64,000 bases of DNA from Croceivirga sp. (GTDB lineage Bacteria > Bacteroidota > Bacteroidia > Flavobacteriales > Flavobacteriaceae), in assembly GCA_028284665.1 (NCBI GenBank), contig JANQRG010000045.1, positions 62,001 to 126,000 on the forward strand, given 5' to 3'. A program made the translations under genes and the position numbers. Below, in pieces: positions 1 through 9,144 of this stretch. How positions within the stretch are numbered: the stretch's first letter is position 1; the number at the start of each line of letters is the position of its first letter. Under the pieces are notes generated by a model. The model saw only the letters and a list, made by a program, of their open reading frames with translations. It had not been told where the DNA came from and searched no databases.

Positions 1-480
1 TTCATCAAAATCGCAAGTGGCATATAACCGATCAGCAACTATAGCAAATCTGGCAATACCCACGTTGGATCCCGGAACTAAATTGGTAAATGTGCCATTA
101 ATTTCCACTACGTCAAATGCAGAGACCGTTATCTGGTCCGTATCGTTGTTGTTCCCGGAGACTGTCAATTCGAGCTTGTATTTTCCTGGCACATCGGCCA
201 AAAAACCAGGTGTTGTGGTATCGCTATTCAACAGTTCAGTAGAGCTCCCATCCGGTTTTGAAATAAATTGCCAGGCGTATGCGGTCTCATCGTCCGAACC
301 TGTTGCAGACCCGTTCAAAGAAACTTGACTCTCAACCAAAACATTGAGGTCATCCCCGGCAAACGCCGTAAGTTGCGAGGGCATGGGCTCGGTATCTACT
401 GCATCGGTCTCGGGGCTTGAATCCTCCGAGCTACATGCTAGTATCACTAATAGATTGAACAAAAAAAATACCTTCTTCAT
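1..480 (-). CDS. PKD-like secreted lipoprotein, 3' end outside window
   Basis: The reading frame is open from an ATG at 480 down to the window edge, so only about the first 160 residues are visible. It starts MKKVFFLFNLLVILACSS, a lipoprotein signal with Cys at residue 16 as the lipidation site, followed by a Ser/Asp/Glu-rich linker. Residues about 40-110 look like a PKD/Ig-fold domain (SLNGSATGSDDETAYAWQF, then a region ending in PGKYKLELTVSG). It is probably anchored in the outer membrane; substrate and function are unknown. It starts 18 bases after the stop of the barrel gene at 499-1065, so the two are likely co-transcribed. Confidence 0.75.
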   Translation of the reverse strand, partial: MKKVFFLFNLLVILACSSEDSSPETDAVDTEPMPSQLTAFAGDDLNVLVESQVSLNGSATGSDDETAYAWQFISKPDGSSTELLNSDTTTPGFLADVPGKYKLELTVSGNNNDTDQITVSAFDVVEINGTFTNLVPGSNVGIARFAIVADRLYATCDFDE

Positions 481-498
481 AATCCCGTGAGATACGCA

Positions 499-1065
499 TT
501 AAAAGAAATAACCTATCGAAAGTTGAAATACCCTATTGCTAATCTTATCGGAATCTTCATCAATATCATTTACATCGGAGCCTAAATAATACCGTAGTCC
601 AAAATTGAGCCCGCTCTCCAATTTATAGCCTAAGCCCAGGGCAAGGCCAATATCCGTAGATTTTGTATTATCCTTTAAATCAATCGTGTCCCCATCATCC
701 TCAACTTCTGCTTTCAGCAAGAACCCCAGTTGCGGGCCTGCTTCCAGACTTAGATTATCTACTAAATAGTATTTTGCCAAAATGGGAAGGGTGATATAAT
801 CCAGTTTGACGACCTCATCATCATCGGATTCATCAGTGGCTCCTTGCGCAGAATAGAGCAATTCCGGTTGAATGGAAAAATTCTCCAAAATTGAAATTTC
901 GGCTACTCCCCCAAGGTGAAATGTGGTTCTCGAAGCGGCATCGTCTAGATCCGGTCCGATTGTCGCCAGGTTTAATCCCGCTTTTGCGCCAAATTGAATA
1001 TCCTGCCCTTGAGCCATAAAACAGGAAAAGGCGAACATCATTGTAAATAGTACTAATTTTTTCAT
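499..1065 (-). CDS. Small outer-membrane beta-barrel protein (PorT-like fold)
   Basis: A 188-residue protein with a cleavable signal peptide ending near AQGQ, then alternating strands typical of the eight-stranded barrels of Bacteroidota (opening FGAKAGLNLATIG, middle LEAGPQLGFLLKAE, end FQLSIGYFF with a terminal Phe). Acidic stretches (DESDDDE) are probably surface loops. The frame can be extended one codon to a GTG at 1068, but the ATG at 1065 is preferred. Such barrels are common and mostly of unknown function. It precedes the PKD lipoprotein in the same direction. Confidence 0.8.
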   Translation of the reverse strand: MKKLVLFTMMFAFSCFMAQGQDIQFGAKAGLNLATIGPDLDDAASRTTFHLGGVAEISILENFSIQPELLYSAQGATDESDDDEVVKLDYITLPILAKYYLVDNLSLEAGPQLGFLLKAEVEDDGDTIDLKDNTKSTDIGLALGLGYKLESGLNFGLRYYLGSDVNDIDEDSDKISNRVFQLSIGYFF

Positions 1066-1190
1066 CACTATAGTTTTAGATTATACACAAGGGGAAACTT
1101 TGAGATCTCTCCAAAACTACAGGTCCGGGGCACCCTATACTGATAGGATAGTTTCACATTATACCATCAGAGTCTCAAATACTGTAAAAA

Positions 1191-3998
1191 TCAGTACGAA
1201 GAAGGGGATACGCCATACAGCTCTTTAAAGCATTTGGCGAAATAGGAGAGATTGTTAAATCCAACTTGATATGCAATTTGGGTAACAGAATCCGCCTTTT
1301 TGGATAATAAGTGAGCAGCTCTTTTCAAACGAAAATTTCGAAGTAGCTCTCCCGGAGATTCGTTAGTAAGTGCCTTAACCTTTCTGTGCAGCTGTGCCTT
1401 ACTAAGGGCCATAACATCTTGCATTTGCGGAACTCCGAAACCCGCATTGGAATGTTCCTTTTCCAACAAATCAAGAAGCTGCTCCAAGAATCGTCTGTCC
1501 AGGGATGTGGCCTCTATCTTTGACGGATCAAACATGAGTTGATGCTTACGAATATATTCTTTAAGACGTTGTTGTCGTTGAATAAGATTCTTTACCCTTA
1601 CAAATAGTTCTTTGGCGTCAAACGGTTTGGTTAGATAATCATCGGCCCCGATTTCCAGACCTTCTATTTTATTCTCTGCACCTGCGCGAGCGGTAAGCAG
1701 GATTACAGGAATATGACTGGTCTCTAAATTGGTTTTTAATTCTTTACAAAGCTCAATACCGTCCATTTTAGGCATCATCAAATCGGATAGTATTAAATCG
1801 GGAGCATCTGCCAAGGCTCTTTTTAATCCCTCTTCACCATTATTGGCCGCTATTACCCTATAATCTGTGACCAATTGTGATGTAATGAAATGCCTCATAT
1901 CTTCATTGTCTTCTACCAGCAATATTTTAGGGATTTTGCGAACATCTGATTTTTGCAACTCAAAGGTAATGGGGGTGGTTCTTTGTTTTTCATATTTCCA
2001 TTCTTCCTCGGAAGCGGATTTTTCCAGGGTCTTTATTTTTTCTACCGGAATTTGGACCGTAAAGAAGGTTCCTTTGCCTTCCTCACTGGAAACGGTGATG
2101 GTTCCATCCATGAGTTCTATCAATTCTTTGGTAAGGGATAATCCAATTCCTGAACCTTCCCTTTCCTTGGTGTATGCCCCGTCGATCTGATAAAAACGGT
2201 CAAAAATAAAGGGAAGTTTCGCTTCGGAGATCCCTTTGCCGGAATCAGAAACTTGAATTTCCAGTTTCTCATCAATATACTTTGCTTCAAAGGCTACCTT
2301 TTCACCATTTTCAGTGAATTTAAAGGCATTACTTAATAGGTTATACACTATTTTTTCAAGCTTGTTACGATCAAATGCTGTCCAAAATGTTCCATTCGGA
2401 ATTTCCACTAAATAATCCATATTTCGTTGAGCAGCGTGCGAATTGAAGGACGTTGTTGCTGCCCTAAGGCATTTGTAGATATCCCCTTCCGTAGGTTTTA
2501 ATTGTAGTTTTCCCTGGTCAATTCGTGACAAATCCAATAATTGGTTAACAAGTCCAAGTACTTTATTGGCATTGCGACGTATCATTGTAACGTCTTCAGG
2601 GTTCAGGCGCTCGTCGGGGTTTTGCTCCAAGTGTTCTATTGGCCCCTTAATAAGCGTTAATGGTGTTCTAAACTCATGTGAGATATTGGCGAAGAAATTG
2701 GACTTGACCTCATTTAGCGCTTGAAGTTCTTTGTTTGATTTCTGTTTAATACGATATTGATTATAGAGCAACCCGGTTAAAAGAAGTACTAGAACTGCAA
2801 AGGCGATGATCACATTCCGTTCATTTTCTCTTTTGTTCAATTGCAGTTGCTGTATTTCTTTTTCCGAAGCCAAAAGGGCAATCTCTTTCGTTTTTTGTTC
2901 ATTTTGATATCTCGCTTCCAAATCATTGGTCACTGCCAACATGTTTTTGTTGTACAGGCTATCGGAAAGTAATTGCCACTGGAAAGATGTTTCGTACGCT
3001 TTTTCGAAATTTTGGTTTTTCCCATAGGCTTGAAAAAGCAGTTGCTGCAATTTCACCCGAAGTTCCAGATCCAAATCCGGTTTTTTCCAAAGGGCACCAG
3101 CCAACAAAATGGCTTTTTCATACTCTTTTTTTCCTAAGGCCGAAGCCGCTAGTCCATAGGTAATGATGCCATCCTGTTCTTTATCCCCTATCTTCTCTGC
3201 AATATGCTTCGCCTCCATAAAGTACACTTCTGCCAGTGAGAATTCCTCCAGTTCATTGTTCAAAGTACCCATATTGCTCAATACCCTGGCCTCGCCCAAT
3301 TTATCGCCCATTTCCCTTTTTAGTTGCAACGCCTTTTTGTGCAGATCAAGGGCTTCTTTGAATTGTTTTGTCTTCGTATATACACTAGCCAAGTTCGTCA
3401 GACAGGCAGATATTCCCCTTTGAATCCCCAATTCCTCTACTAAAGCTAATGCTTCTTTATAATGTTCTATGGCCTTTTCATATTGTTTTTGTTCATTGTA
3501 AATACCCCCAATGTAATTCAGGGTTCTGGCAGTGTTATCCTTATCTTCCACTTCCCTGGAGATCTTTAGTGCCTCTAAAAAAAAGGAAAGCGCCTTTTCA
3601 TAATCGAACTTGGCTTTGCTCAACCATCCGAATTCGGTTAGTACACTAGCCATCATTTTTTTGTCATTTAAGCTGGTAAAAAGTGCTAATGAGCTTTCCA
3701 ACTCTTTCCGCGCGGAATCCGGTTCCCCAAGATGTGACAGTGCAAAGCTTTTTACTCTGTGAGCATCAGCCAACTGAAAGGTAAGTCCAAGCTTTCTGGA
3801 AAGCTTTTCAGCTTCCGTAGCATATTTTAGGGTAGCCTTATGATCATTTCGATAATTATCCCAAAACAGATCAAAATAGGCCTTTACCTTAAGACTATCT
3901 TCGACCATCAAAGGCAATTGTTTTAAAATACTATCGGTCTTGCTTTGGGAAACAGCAAAAAATGAAGTGAAAAGTAGTATGAAAGTGACTTTTCGCAT
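1191..3998 (-). CDS. TPR hybrid sensor histidine kinase / response regulator with AraC output
   Basis: A complete two-component pathway in one 935-residue chain. A signal peptide (ends near AVSQS) leads to a periplasmic sensor made of TPR repeats (about 60-380), one membrane helix (about 395-415), a HisKA dimerisation helix with the phospho-accepting His in ISHEFRTPL (about 441), an HATPase domain with GSGIGLSL, a receiver domain with phospho-acceptor Asp in DLILSDLMMPKMDG (about 738), and a C-terminal AraC-type HTH (about 835-932). The TPR input differs from the Reg_prop propeller of SusR-like HTCS regulators, so a sugar ligand should not be assumed. The targets are unknown; the barrel and lipoprotein genes immediately downstream are the obvious candidates. 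Confidence 0.9.
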   Translation of the reverse strand: MRKVTFILLFTSFFAVSQSKTDSILKQLPLMVEDSLKVKAYFDLFWDNYRNDHKATLKYATEAEKLSRKLGLTFQLADAHRVKSFALSHLGEPDSARKELESSLALFTSLNDKKMMASVLTEFGWLSKAKFDYEKALSFFLEALKISREVEDKDNTARTLNYIGGIYNEQKQYEKAIEHYKEALALVEELGIQRGISACLTNLASVYTKTKQFKEALDLHKKALQLKREMGDKLGEARVLSNMGTLNNELEEFSLAEVYFMEAKHIAEKIGDKEQDGIITYGLAASALGKKEYEKAILLAGALWKKPDLDLELRVKLQQLLFQAYGKNQNFEKAYETSFQWQLLSDSLYNKNMLAVTNDLEARYQNEQKTKEIALLASEKEIQQLQLNKRENERNVIIAFAVLVLLLTGLLYNQYRIKQKSNKELQALNEVKSNFFANISHEFRTPLTLIKGPIEHLEQNPDERLNPEDVTMIRRNANKVLGLVNQLLDLSRIDQGKLQLKPTEGDIYKCLRAATTSFNSHAAQRNMDYLVEIPNGTFWTAFDRNKLEKIVYNLLSNAFKFTENGEKVAFEAKYIDEKLEIQVSDSGKGISEAKLPFIFDRFYQIDGAYTKEREGSGIGLSLTKELIELMDGTITVSSEEGKGTFFTVQIPVEKIKTLEKSASEEEWKYEKQRTTPITFELQKSDVRKIPKILLVEDNEDMRHFITSQLVTDYRVIAANNGEEGLKRALADAPDLILSDLMMPKMDGIELCKELKTNLETSHIPVILLTARAGAENKIEGLEIGADDYLTKPFDAKELFVRVKNLIQRQQRLKEYIRKHQLMFDPSKIEATSLDRRFLEQLLDLLEKEHSNAGFGVPQMQDVMALSKAQLHRKVKALTNESPGELLRNFRLKRAAHLLSKKADSVTQIAYQVGFNNLSYFAKCFKELYGVSPSSY

Positions 3999-4171
3999 TT
4001 ACCTAAATAACAATACTTTAAAAGGTATGGATTATTATTGGTAAAATAGGAGTGTCCCCTTTTAATCGCAAACACTCTGGTTTCATTTTATAATACTGGC
4101 GGTAGCCATGTTTATCTTTTCTGACAGAAAAACTGGAATCTCATCTTAACTCCATAGTTAAAGCTACAAAC

Positions 4172-4203
4172 AAAAAAGCCTTTGAAAATTCAAAGGCTTT
4201 TTT
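4172..4203 (-). terminator. Rho-independent terminator after the suf/DUF3078 operon
   Basis: A perfect inverted repeat AAAAAAGCCTTTG / CAAAGGCTTTTTT around a five-base loop. It lies 20 bases beyond the stop of the last gene of the SUF cluster. Either strand carries a U-run, so it could work in both directions, but only the minus strand has an upstream operon. Confidence 0.85.
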
Positions 4204-4223
4204 GATTTGCTTCCTGAAATCCA

Positions 4224-5150
4224 TTAGAAGGCATAACTAAGACCAAGTGTCCAGTAGGTTTGTAATTCGTTATCAATTGAATCAAAGGTAGCGTCCGTAT
4301 TGCCAAGCGTATTGACCTGGTAGTTTAATGCTTCCTGTTTGTTACTTCGAAGGCCGAAATCGAACCCCACACCGATCGCTTTCCATAAAGTATAGGCAAA
4401 GCCATTGGTCCAGGTCCAGTTACTTAAATCCTCATTTTCATAGCTCGCAAATGCAGAAAGGTTACTTTTAAAGCTCACCTTACCAATTTGCCGGGTATAA
4501 TCTGCCACTATTTTCGCCCCCGCACTGGAATCAAAAATAGTATCGTCATCAGCAAAAACAAAATTGTAGTTCAATGGATGCACCACAACCACCAAATTGG
4601 CTATTGGGGTCCAGGTAACCCCTACCCCAAGATCGAGATAGCCAGGATCATTAAAGTTGTTAAGTAAGGTGGTGCGATACTCCATTAATCCGGATATCGC
4701 GAATTTTTCGCTTAGTTTTCTACCGTATAGGGAAGACAGGTTAAAAACGTCTGTTGTGGGTTGAAAACTATCATCATCGGTTGGGTCATCTTTATCGTCG
4801 ATCTTCACCCAGGTCAAATTCATCGTTAGCGCATTTCTCCAAAAAAACTTTTTCTGTTGCAGATTGGCAAATGCATTACCCGTAATCCCAATGTTTCCTG
4901 CACTGTTGTTAGGGGTACCCTGGGCAAACCAATTGTTGAATTCGGAAAGAGAGCCTCCTATAGTCCCAAAAGCGCCGAGCTTCCATCCGGGTAGCGCATC
5001 TATCTGTGCCTGAATGGCATCTGCTCTTCCCTGGATAGCCGCGATAGAATCCTTTTTACCCGCCAATTGGGTCTTTAACTCCTCTTCCGTTTGTGCCGTC
5101 CCTATGCTTATGGCACAAAACGCCACCATAGCAAAAACTGCTTTTTTCAT
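4224..5150 (-). CDS. DUF3078 family outer-membrane protein
   Basis: A 308-residue exported protein with signal peptide (cleavage near GTAQT), a short coiled-coil stretch (about 22-52) and then a DUF3078-like beta-rich barrel region containing GGSLSEFNNWFAQG and RNALTMNLTWVK, closing with YWTLGLSYAF. Families of this type are found in Bacteroidota and have no established function. Here it is the last gene of the SUF operon, followed by a strong terminator. Its position might only reflect conserved synteny. Confidence 0.8.
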   Translation of the reverse strand: MKKAVFAMVAFCAISIGTAQTEEELKTQLAGKKDSIAAIQGRADAIQAQIDALPGWKLGAFGTIGGSLSEFNNWFAQGTPNNSAGNIGITGNAFANLQQKKFFWRNALTMNLTWVKIDDKDDPTDDDSFQPTTDVFNLSSLYGRKLSEKFAISGLMEYRTTLLNNFNDPGYLDLGVGVTWTPIANLVVVVHPLNYNFVFADDDTIFDSSAGAKIVADYTRQIGKVSFKSNLSAFASYENEDLSNWTWTNGFAYTLWKAIGVGFDFGLRSNKQEALNYQVNTLGNTDATFDSIDNELQTYWTLGLSYAF

Positions 5151-5215
5151 AATGTTCAGTGTTTAATAGATTTAGAACCGTAAATGTAAGAAGAGTCACC
5201 TAGGACGGAAAATAT

Positions 5216-5722
5216 TTATTTCCTCTTGTAGATGGGAACAGCGGAACACGCCTCCCCATACATGACGCTTTTGGCTACTCTTTGGATCTTAGCTGTAGCA
5301 AGGAGGTAAGCGTTTTGCGGTACGGGTTTGTTGGAGCATCCCTTGATGATGACGGGTTTTCCTTCGAAGATGGAAAAGTCAAAGGTGTCCAGGAGTTCCT
5401 CATAGATAACGGTTTCCAGGGTTTCCTGATTACCATGGATCACCCTTTTTGCGTACGGGGCCAATTTTGAGGCAATGAGCATATACGCCCATCCCGGAAC
5501 AATAGCATCTGTAGTGCAATTAAGCGCGACGAAGGCATTATCGTACTGTGCCCAATCGTGATCGGCCACACTTTTCCTGAATTCTTTCTCCCTCAGGATC
5601 AAACCTTCGTAGAGCCAGTCTTTAATATCGATGCTAACTCTTTTTCCTTCAGGATATAATTCTTCCAGATCAAAAGTTATTATAGGGCTCTTCGCTACTC
5701 TATTGATGATTTCCTCTGGCAT
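5216..5722 (-). CDS. DUF2480 family protein of the SUF operon
   Basis: A 168-residue soluble protein with no signal peptide, matching the Bacteroidota family DUF2480. Two conserved Cys-containing segments are visible: NCTTDAIVPGWAYMLI and IKGCSNKPVP. The function is not known. It is consistently found with SUF genes, and conserved Cys suggest contact with iron, a cluster or sulfur, but this is inference. It follows the DUF59 gene by 38 bases on the same strand. Confidence 0.8.
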   Translation of the reverse strand: MPEEIINRVAKSPIITFDLEELYPEGKRVSIDIKDWLYEGLILREKEFRKSVADHDWAQYDNAFVALNCTTDAIVPGWAYMLIASKLAPYAKRVIHGNQETLETVIYEELLDTFDFSIFEGKPVIIKGCSNKPVPQNAYLLATAKIQRVAKSVMYGEACSAVPIYKRK

Positions 5723-5760
5723 TTGCTTGTACTTTATTGGTCTTTTAACCAGTGGTGTTC

Positions 5761-6090
5761 TTAAAGAAGTCCAAGTTCCAGCTTGGCTTCCTCGCTCATT
5801 AAGTCTTGTGTCCAGGGGGGATCAAAAGTGATTTCCACTTCTGCATCGCGTATAGCATCCAAAGATTTAACCTTTTCCTCAACCTCTACCGGCAGTGTCT
5901 CTGCTACAGGGCAGTTCGGGGAAGTAAGGGTCATCAAAATCTTTACCTCATGCTCTTCATTCACCAAGACGTCATAAATAAGGCCCAATTCATAAATATC
6001 TACAGGGATTTCAGGATCATAGATCGTTTTCAAGACCTTGACGATCTTTTCTCCCAATTCAGCGGTATCAATTGTGGTAGTTTCGCTCAT
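5761..6090 (-). CDS. DUF59/MIP18-family Fe-S assembly protein (SufT-like)
   Basis: A 109-residue DUF59 protein. The family signature is complete: DPEIPVDIYELGLIYDV near residue 27, the Cys of TSPNCPVAE, and the C-terminal FDPPWTQDLMSEEAKLELG. Relatives (SufT, the CIA component MIP18, PaaD) help mature iron-sulfur proteins. It starts 2 bases after the SufE stop, so it is tightly coupled to the operon. A symbol is withheld because sufT and other names are used inconsistently. Confidence 0.88.
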   Translation of the reverse strand: MSETTTIDTAELGEKIVKVLKTIYDPEIPVDIYELGLIYDVLVNEEHEVKILMTLTSPNCPVAETLPVEVEEKVKSLDAIRDAEVEITFDPPWTQDLMSEEAKLELGLL

Positions 6091-6092
6091 TT

Positions 6093-6515
6093 TTAATTCA
6101 GTTGTGTTTGGTAGGCAATGGCGTACAATTTCAATTGCTTTATCATACTTACCAAACCATTAGCTCTTGTGGGGGACAAATGTTCTTTTAACCCGATTTC
6201 GTCAATAAATTCAGTGTCCGCATCAATAATATCCTGAGGTTTTTGATGGCTAAAAGTCCTTATCAAAAGGGCAATAATCCCTTTGGTAATAATTGCATCA
6301 CTATCTGCCGTAAAAACAAGCTTATCATCCTCAAGTTCCGCATGGACCCAGACTTTACTTTGGCAGCCTTTAATAATGTTGTCTTCGGTTTTGTACTGTT
6401 CCTGAATAAGGGGTAATGACTTTCCCAGTTCTATCATATATTCGTACCGCTGCATCCAGTCGTCAAACATGGAAAATTCGTCTACTATCTCCTCTTGAAT
6501 CTCTGCTATGTTCAT
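6093..6515 (-). CDS. sufE: Cysteine desulfuration protein SufE
   Basis: SufE accepts persulfide sulfur from SufS and passes it to the SufBCD scaffold. The active-site Cys sits in KGCQSKVWVHAE and the rest of the fold is typical (DWMQRYEYMIELGKSLP at the N terminus). The ATG at 6515 was chosen: the only extension is a TTG at 6533, and the shorter 140-residue form matches the usual family start (MNIAEIQEEIV). It lies 49 bases after sufS. Confidence 0.93.
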   Translation of the reverse strand: MNIAEIQEEIVDEFSMFDDWMQRYEYMIELGKSLPLIQEQYKTEDNIIKGCQSKVWVHAELEDDKLVFTADSDAIITKGIIALLIRTFSHQKPQDIIDADTEFIDEIGLKEHLSPTRANGLVSMIKQLKLYAIAYQTQLN

Positions 6516-6564
6516 CGTATTTCCCTTGTTCAAAATATACTTTATAGCTATATTAAATTATAGC

Positions 6565-7791
6565 CTAAAGTAACATATTTCTTGCTTTTTCAACCGCAGC
6601 GACTAATTTGTCAATCTCCTCACGTGTATTATAGAAACTCAAACTTGCCCTTACCGTCCCTGGTATCTGGTAAAAATCCATTATGGGCTGGGCGCAGTGA
6701 TGACCTGTCCTTACCGCAATCCCCAATTTATCTAAAATCGTTCCGATATCATAAGGATGAATCCCCTGGATATTAAAAGAAATTACCGAAGTTTTTTCGC
6801 CAGCGGTACCATAGATAACCAGGCCTTCTATTTTCATTAATTCCGAAGTGGCATACTGTAGTAATTCATTTTCATAGGCGGCAATCTGTTCAAAACCAAT
6901 CGCATTCATATAATCCAGGGCAGCGCCAAAAGCAATCCCGCCACAAACGTTTGGGGTGCCGGCCTCAAATTTATGAGGCAAATCCGCATAGGTGGTCTTT
7001 TCAAAAGTAACTTCTGCGATCATTTCTCCTCCTCCCTGATAAGGTGGCAGCGATTTGAGCCATTTCGATTTGCCATATAACATCCCTATTCCGGTAGGAC
7101 CACACATCTTATGGGCAGAAACCGTGTAAAAATCGACATCTAAGTCTTGTAGATCTGCTTTAATATGTGGTGCGGCCTGAGCTCCATCCACCAATATCGC
7201 AGCCCCAACTTTGTGCGCTGCAGCTATGATTTCCTTGATTGGATTAATGGTACCCAAAGCGTTCGAAATATGGTTGCAAAACACCAATTTCACTTTTTCG
7301 GAAAGCATCCCATAATACTCCTCCATCACCAATTCTCCTTCCCTATTCATCGGAATTACGCGCAAAATTGCCCCCGTGCGTTCACATAGCATTTGCCAGG
7401 GAACAATATTCGAGTGGTGCTCCATGGCAGAAACCAAGATTTCATCACCCTTTTTTAGAAGGGTGGCAAACCCGTTGGCCACTAAATTGATCCCATGCGT
7501 CGTGCCAGAAGTAAAGATCACTTCATGGGTATGGGCAATGTTAAAATGTTTTCGGATCTTCTCCCTGGCGTTTTCATAGGCATCAGTTGCCTGCTGAGAA
7601 AGTGAATGTACCCCTCGATGGATATTCGCATTGTAGCTTTCATAATACTCTACAATAACATCAATAACCTGTTTAGGGGTTTGAGAGGTAGCCGCATTAT
7701 CCAGGTAAACCAAGGGTTGGTCATTGACCTTCCTATTGAGAATTGGAAAATCTTTTCGTATTGTGGTTATATCAAACTCGGTATCTATCAT
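6565..7791 (-). CDS. sufS: Cysteine desulfurase SufS
   Basis: A PLP-dependent enzyme that removes sulfur from L-cysteine to give alanine and an enzyme-bound persulfide for Fe-S assembly. Visible are SGTTHGINLVAN, the AMEHHSNIVPWQ segment, the PLP Lys in SAHKMCGPTGIGMLYG (about 227) and the catalytic Cys in RTGHHCAQP (about 366), characteristic of group II (SufS) desulfurases. The ATG at 7791 gives 408 residues beginning MIDTEFDITTIRKDFP, the normal family start; the frame extends upstream but would overlap sufD. Confidence 0.96.
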   Translation of the reverse strand: MIDTEFDITTIRKDFPILNRKVNDQPLVYLDNAATSQTPKQVIDVIVEYYESYNANIHRGVHSLSQQATDAYENAREKIRKHFNIAHTHEVIFTSGTTHGINLVANGFATLLKKGDEILVSAMEHHSNIVPWQMLCERTGAILRVIPMNREGELVMEEYYGMLSEKVKLVFCNHISNALGTINPIKEIIAAAHKVGAAILVDGAQAAPHIKADLQDLDVDFYTVSAHKMCGPTGIGMLYGKSKWLKSLPPYQGGGEMIAEVTFEKTTYADLPHKFEAGTPNVCGGIAFGAALDYMNAIGFEQIAAYENELLQYATSELMKIEGLVIYGTAGEKTSVISFNIQGIHPYDIGTILDKLGIAVRTGHHCAQPIMDFYQIPGTVRASLSFYNTREEIDKLVAAVEKARNMLL

Positions 7792-7816
7792 CTCCTGCCC
7801 GTCTTGAAAAAACGGT

Positions 7817-9133
7817 TTACAACTCAAATCCCAAACTAACCCCCAACTTATTCGCGATCAGCTTGTTGATTCTGGTTTTCAATTCGGGAATACGAACGCT
7901 TTCCAACACATTATTGGCAAAAGCGTACATCAGCAAAGCTGATGCTTCTTTTCTCGGAATTCCCCGTGTTTGTAAATAGAACATTGCCTCCTCGTCCAAC
8001 TGACCAATAGTACAACCATGGGAACATTTTACATCGTCTGCAAATATCTCCAATTGTGGCTTCGTATTTACAGTTGCCTGATCGCTAATTAATACATTGT
8101 TATTTTGCTGGAATGCATTCGTTTTTTGAGCAATCTGATCCACAATGATCTTTCCATTGAAAACCCCTGTTGACTTCTCCCCAAAAATACCTTTATAATC
8201 CTGATGGCTCTCGCAATTAGGTTCAGCGTGATGCACCAGGGTGTGGTGATCTACATGTTGTTTTTCACCTAAAATCGTCACCCCTTTTAACGTAGATTCA
8301 ATACGTTCTCCTCTCTGATAAAAATTGAGATTGTTTCGTGTTAGCTTTCCACCAAAGGAGAAGGTATGTACACTAACATTACTGTTCCCTTTTTGATCAA
8401 TATAGGTGTTATCAATCAAGGTTGCCGATGCGTTATCATTTTGCACCTTGTAGTAATCTACCCGAGCATCTTTAGCAGCAAAGATTTCAGTTACTGCGTT
8501 GGTAAACACTTCATTGGTGGTTAAGCTTTGATGCCGCTCAATGATCTGAACCTCTGCATTTTCCTCTACAATGATAAGGTTTCGGGGCTGGAGCATCAAG
8601 GCCGCTTCATTCCCCGTGGCCAGATGAAGAATTTGTATCGGCTTTCTGGGGGCTTTATTTTTTGGTATATAAATGTAGGCCCCTTCTTTGCTAAACGCTG
8701 TATTCAAGTTTGTAAGAGACTCCTCCCTGGAAGCCACTTTATTAAAATACAGCTCAATAACCTGCTTGTACATAGGCTTGGTCAAGGCAGAACTCATCAA
8801 ACAAACATCCACCCCATCGTGTGTAGTCTCCGATAAGTAGCTGCTGTAAACCCCATCGATAAAGACTATTTTATAGGTGTCTATCTCGTGCAAGAAATAC
8901 CGCTTGACGTCCTTATATTCAAGTGTCTGTTCTCCTTTAGGGAAAATACTGAAATCCGTTTTCTGCAAACTGTTGAGAGAAGTATACTTCCAGGCCTCCT
9001 GTTTCTTGCTTGGAAACCCTTTTCGCTCAAAATTCCGAATTGCCTCTGAGCGGATCTCATGAACTGGAGTATTCACATTTACGTTACTCTCAAAGGCAAG
9101 AAAAGAGGAAATTAATTTATCGCTTAAATCCAT
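7817..9133 (-). CDS. sufD: Fe-S cluster assembly protein SufD
   Basis: Partner of SufB in the SufBCD scaffold. The 438-residue chain shows the C-terminal SufBD beta-helix with GCTIGQLDEEAMFYLQTRGI, containing the conserved Cys region, and the family Lys/Arg-rich N-terminal part (KQEAWKYTSL). The ATG at 9133 is preferred because it lies just after the sufC stop; a longer frame (to 9172) would overlap sufC by 28 bases. The sufC-sufD-sufS order is that of other Flavobacteriia. Confidence 0.94.
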   Translation of the reverse strand: MDLSDKLISSFLAFESNVNVNTPVHEIRSEAIRNFERKGFPSKKQEAWKYTSLNSLQKTDFSIFPKGEQTLEYKDVKRYFLHEIDTYKIVFIDGVYSSYLSETTHDGVDVCLMSSALTKPMYKQVIELYFNKVASREESLTNLNTAFSKEGAYIYIPKNKAPRKPIQILHLATGNEAALMLQPRNLIIVEENAEVQIIERHQSLTTNEVFTNAVTEIFAAKDARVDYYKVQNDNASATLIDNTYIDQKGNSNVSVHTFSFGGKLTRNNLNFYQRGERIESTLKGVTILGEKQHVDHHTLVHHAEPNCESHQDYKGIFGEKSTGVFNGKIIVDQIAQKTNAFQQNNNVLISDQATVNTKPQLEIFADDVKCSHGCTIGQLDEEAMFYLQTRGIPRKEASALLMYAFANNVLESVRIPELKTRINKLIANKLGVSLGFEL

Positions 9134-9144
9134 ATCCGGCAGTT

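Noticed and set aside
8528-8836. Long antisense frame inside sufD
   Set aside because: Shadow of a strongly conserved gene on the other strand, without its own conservation signals.
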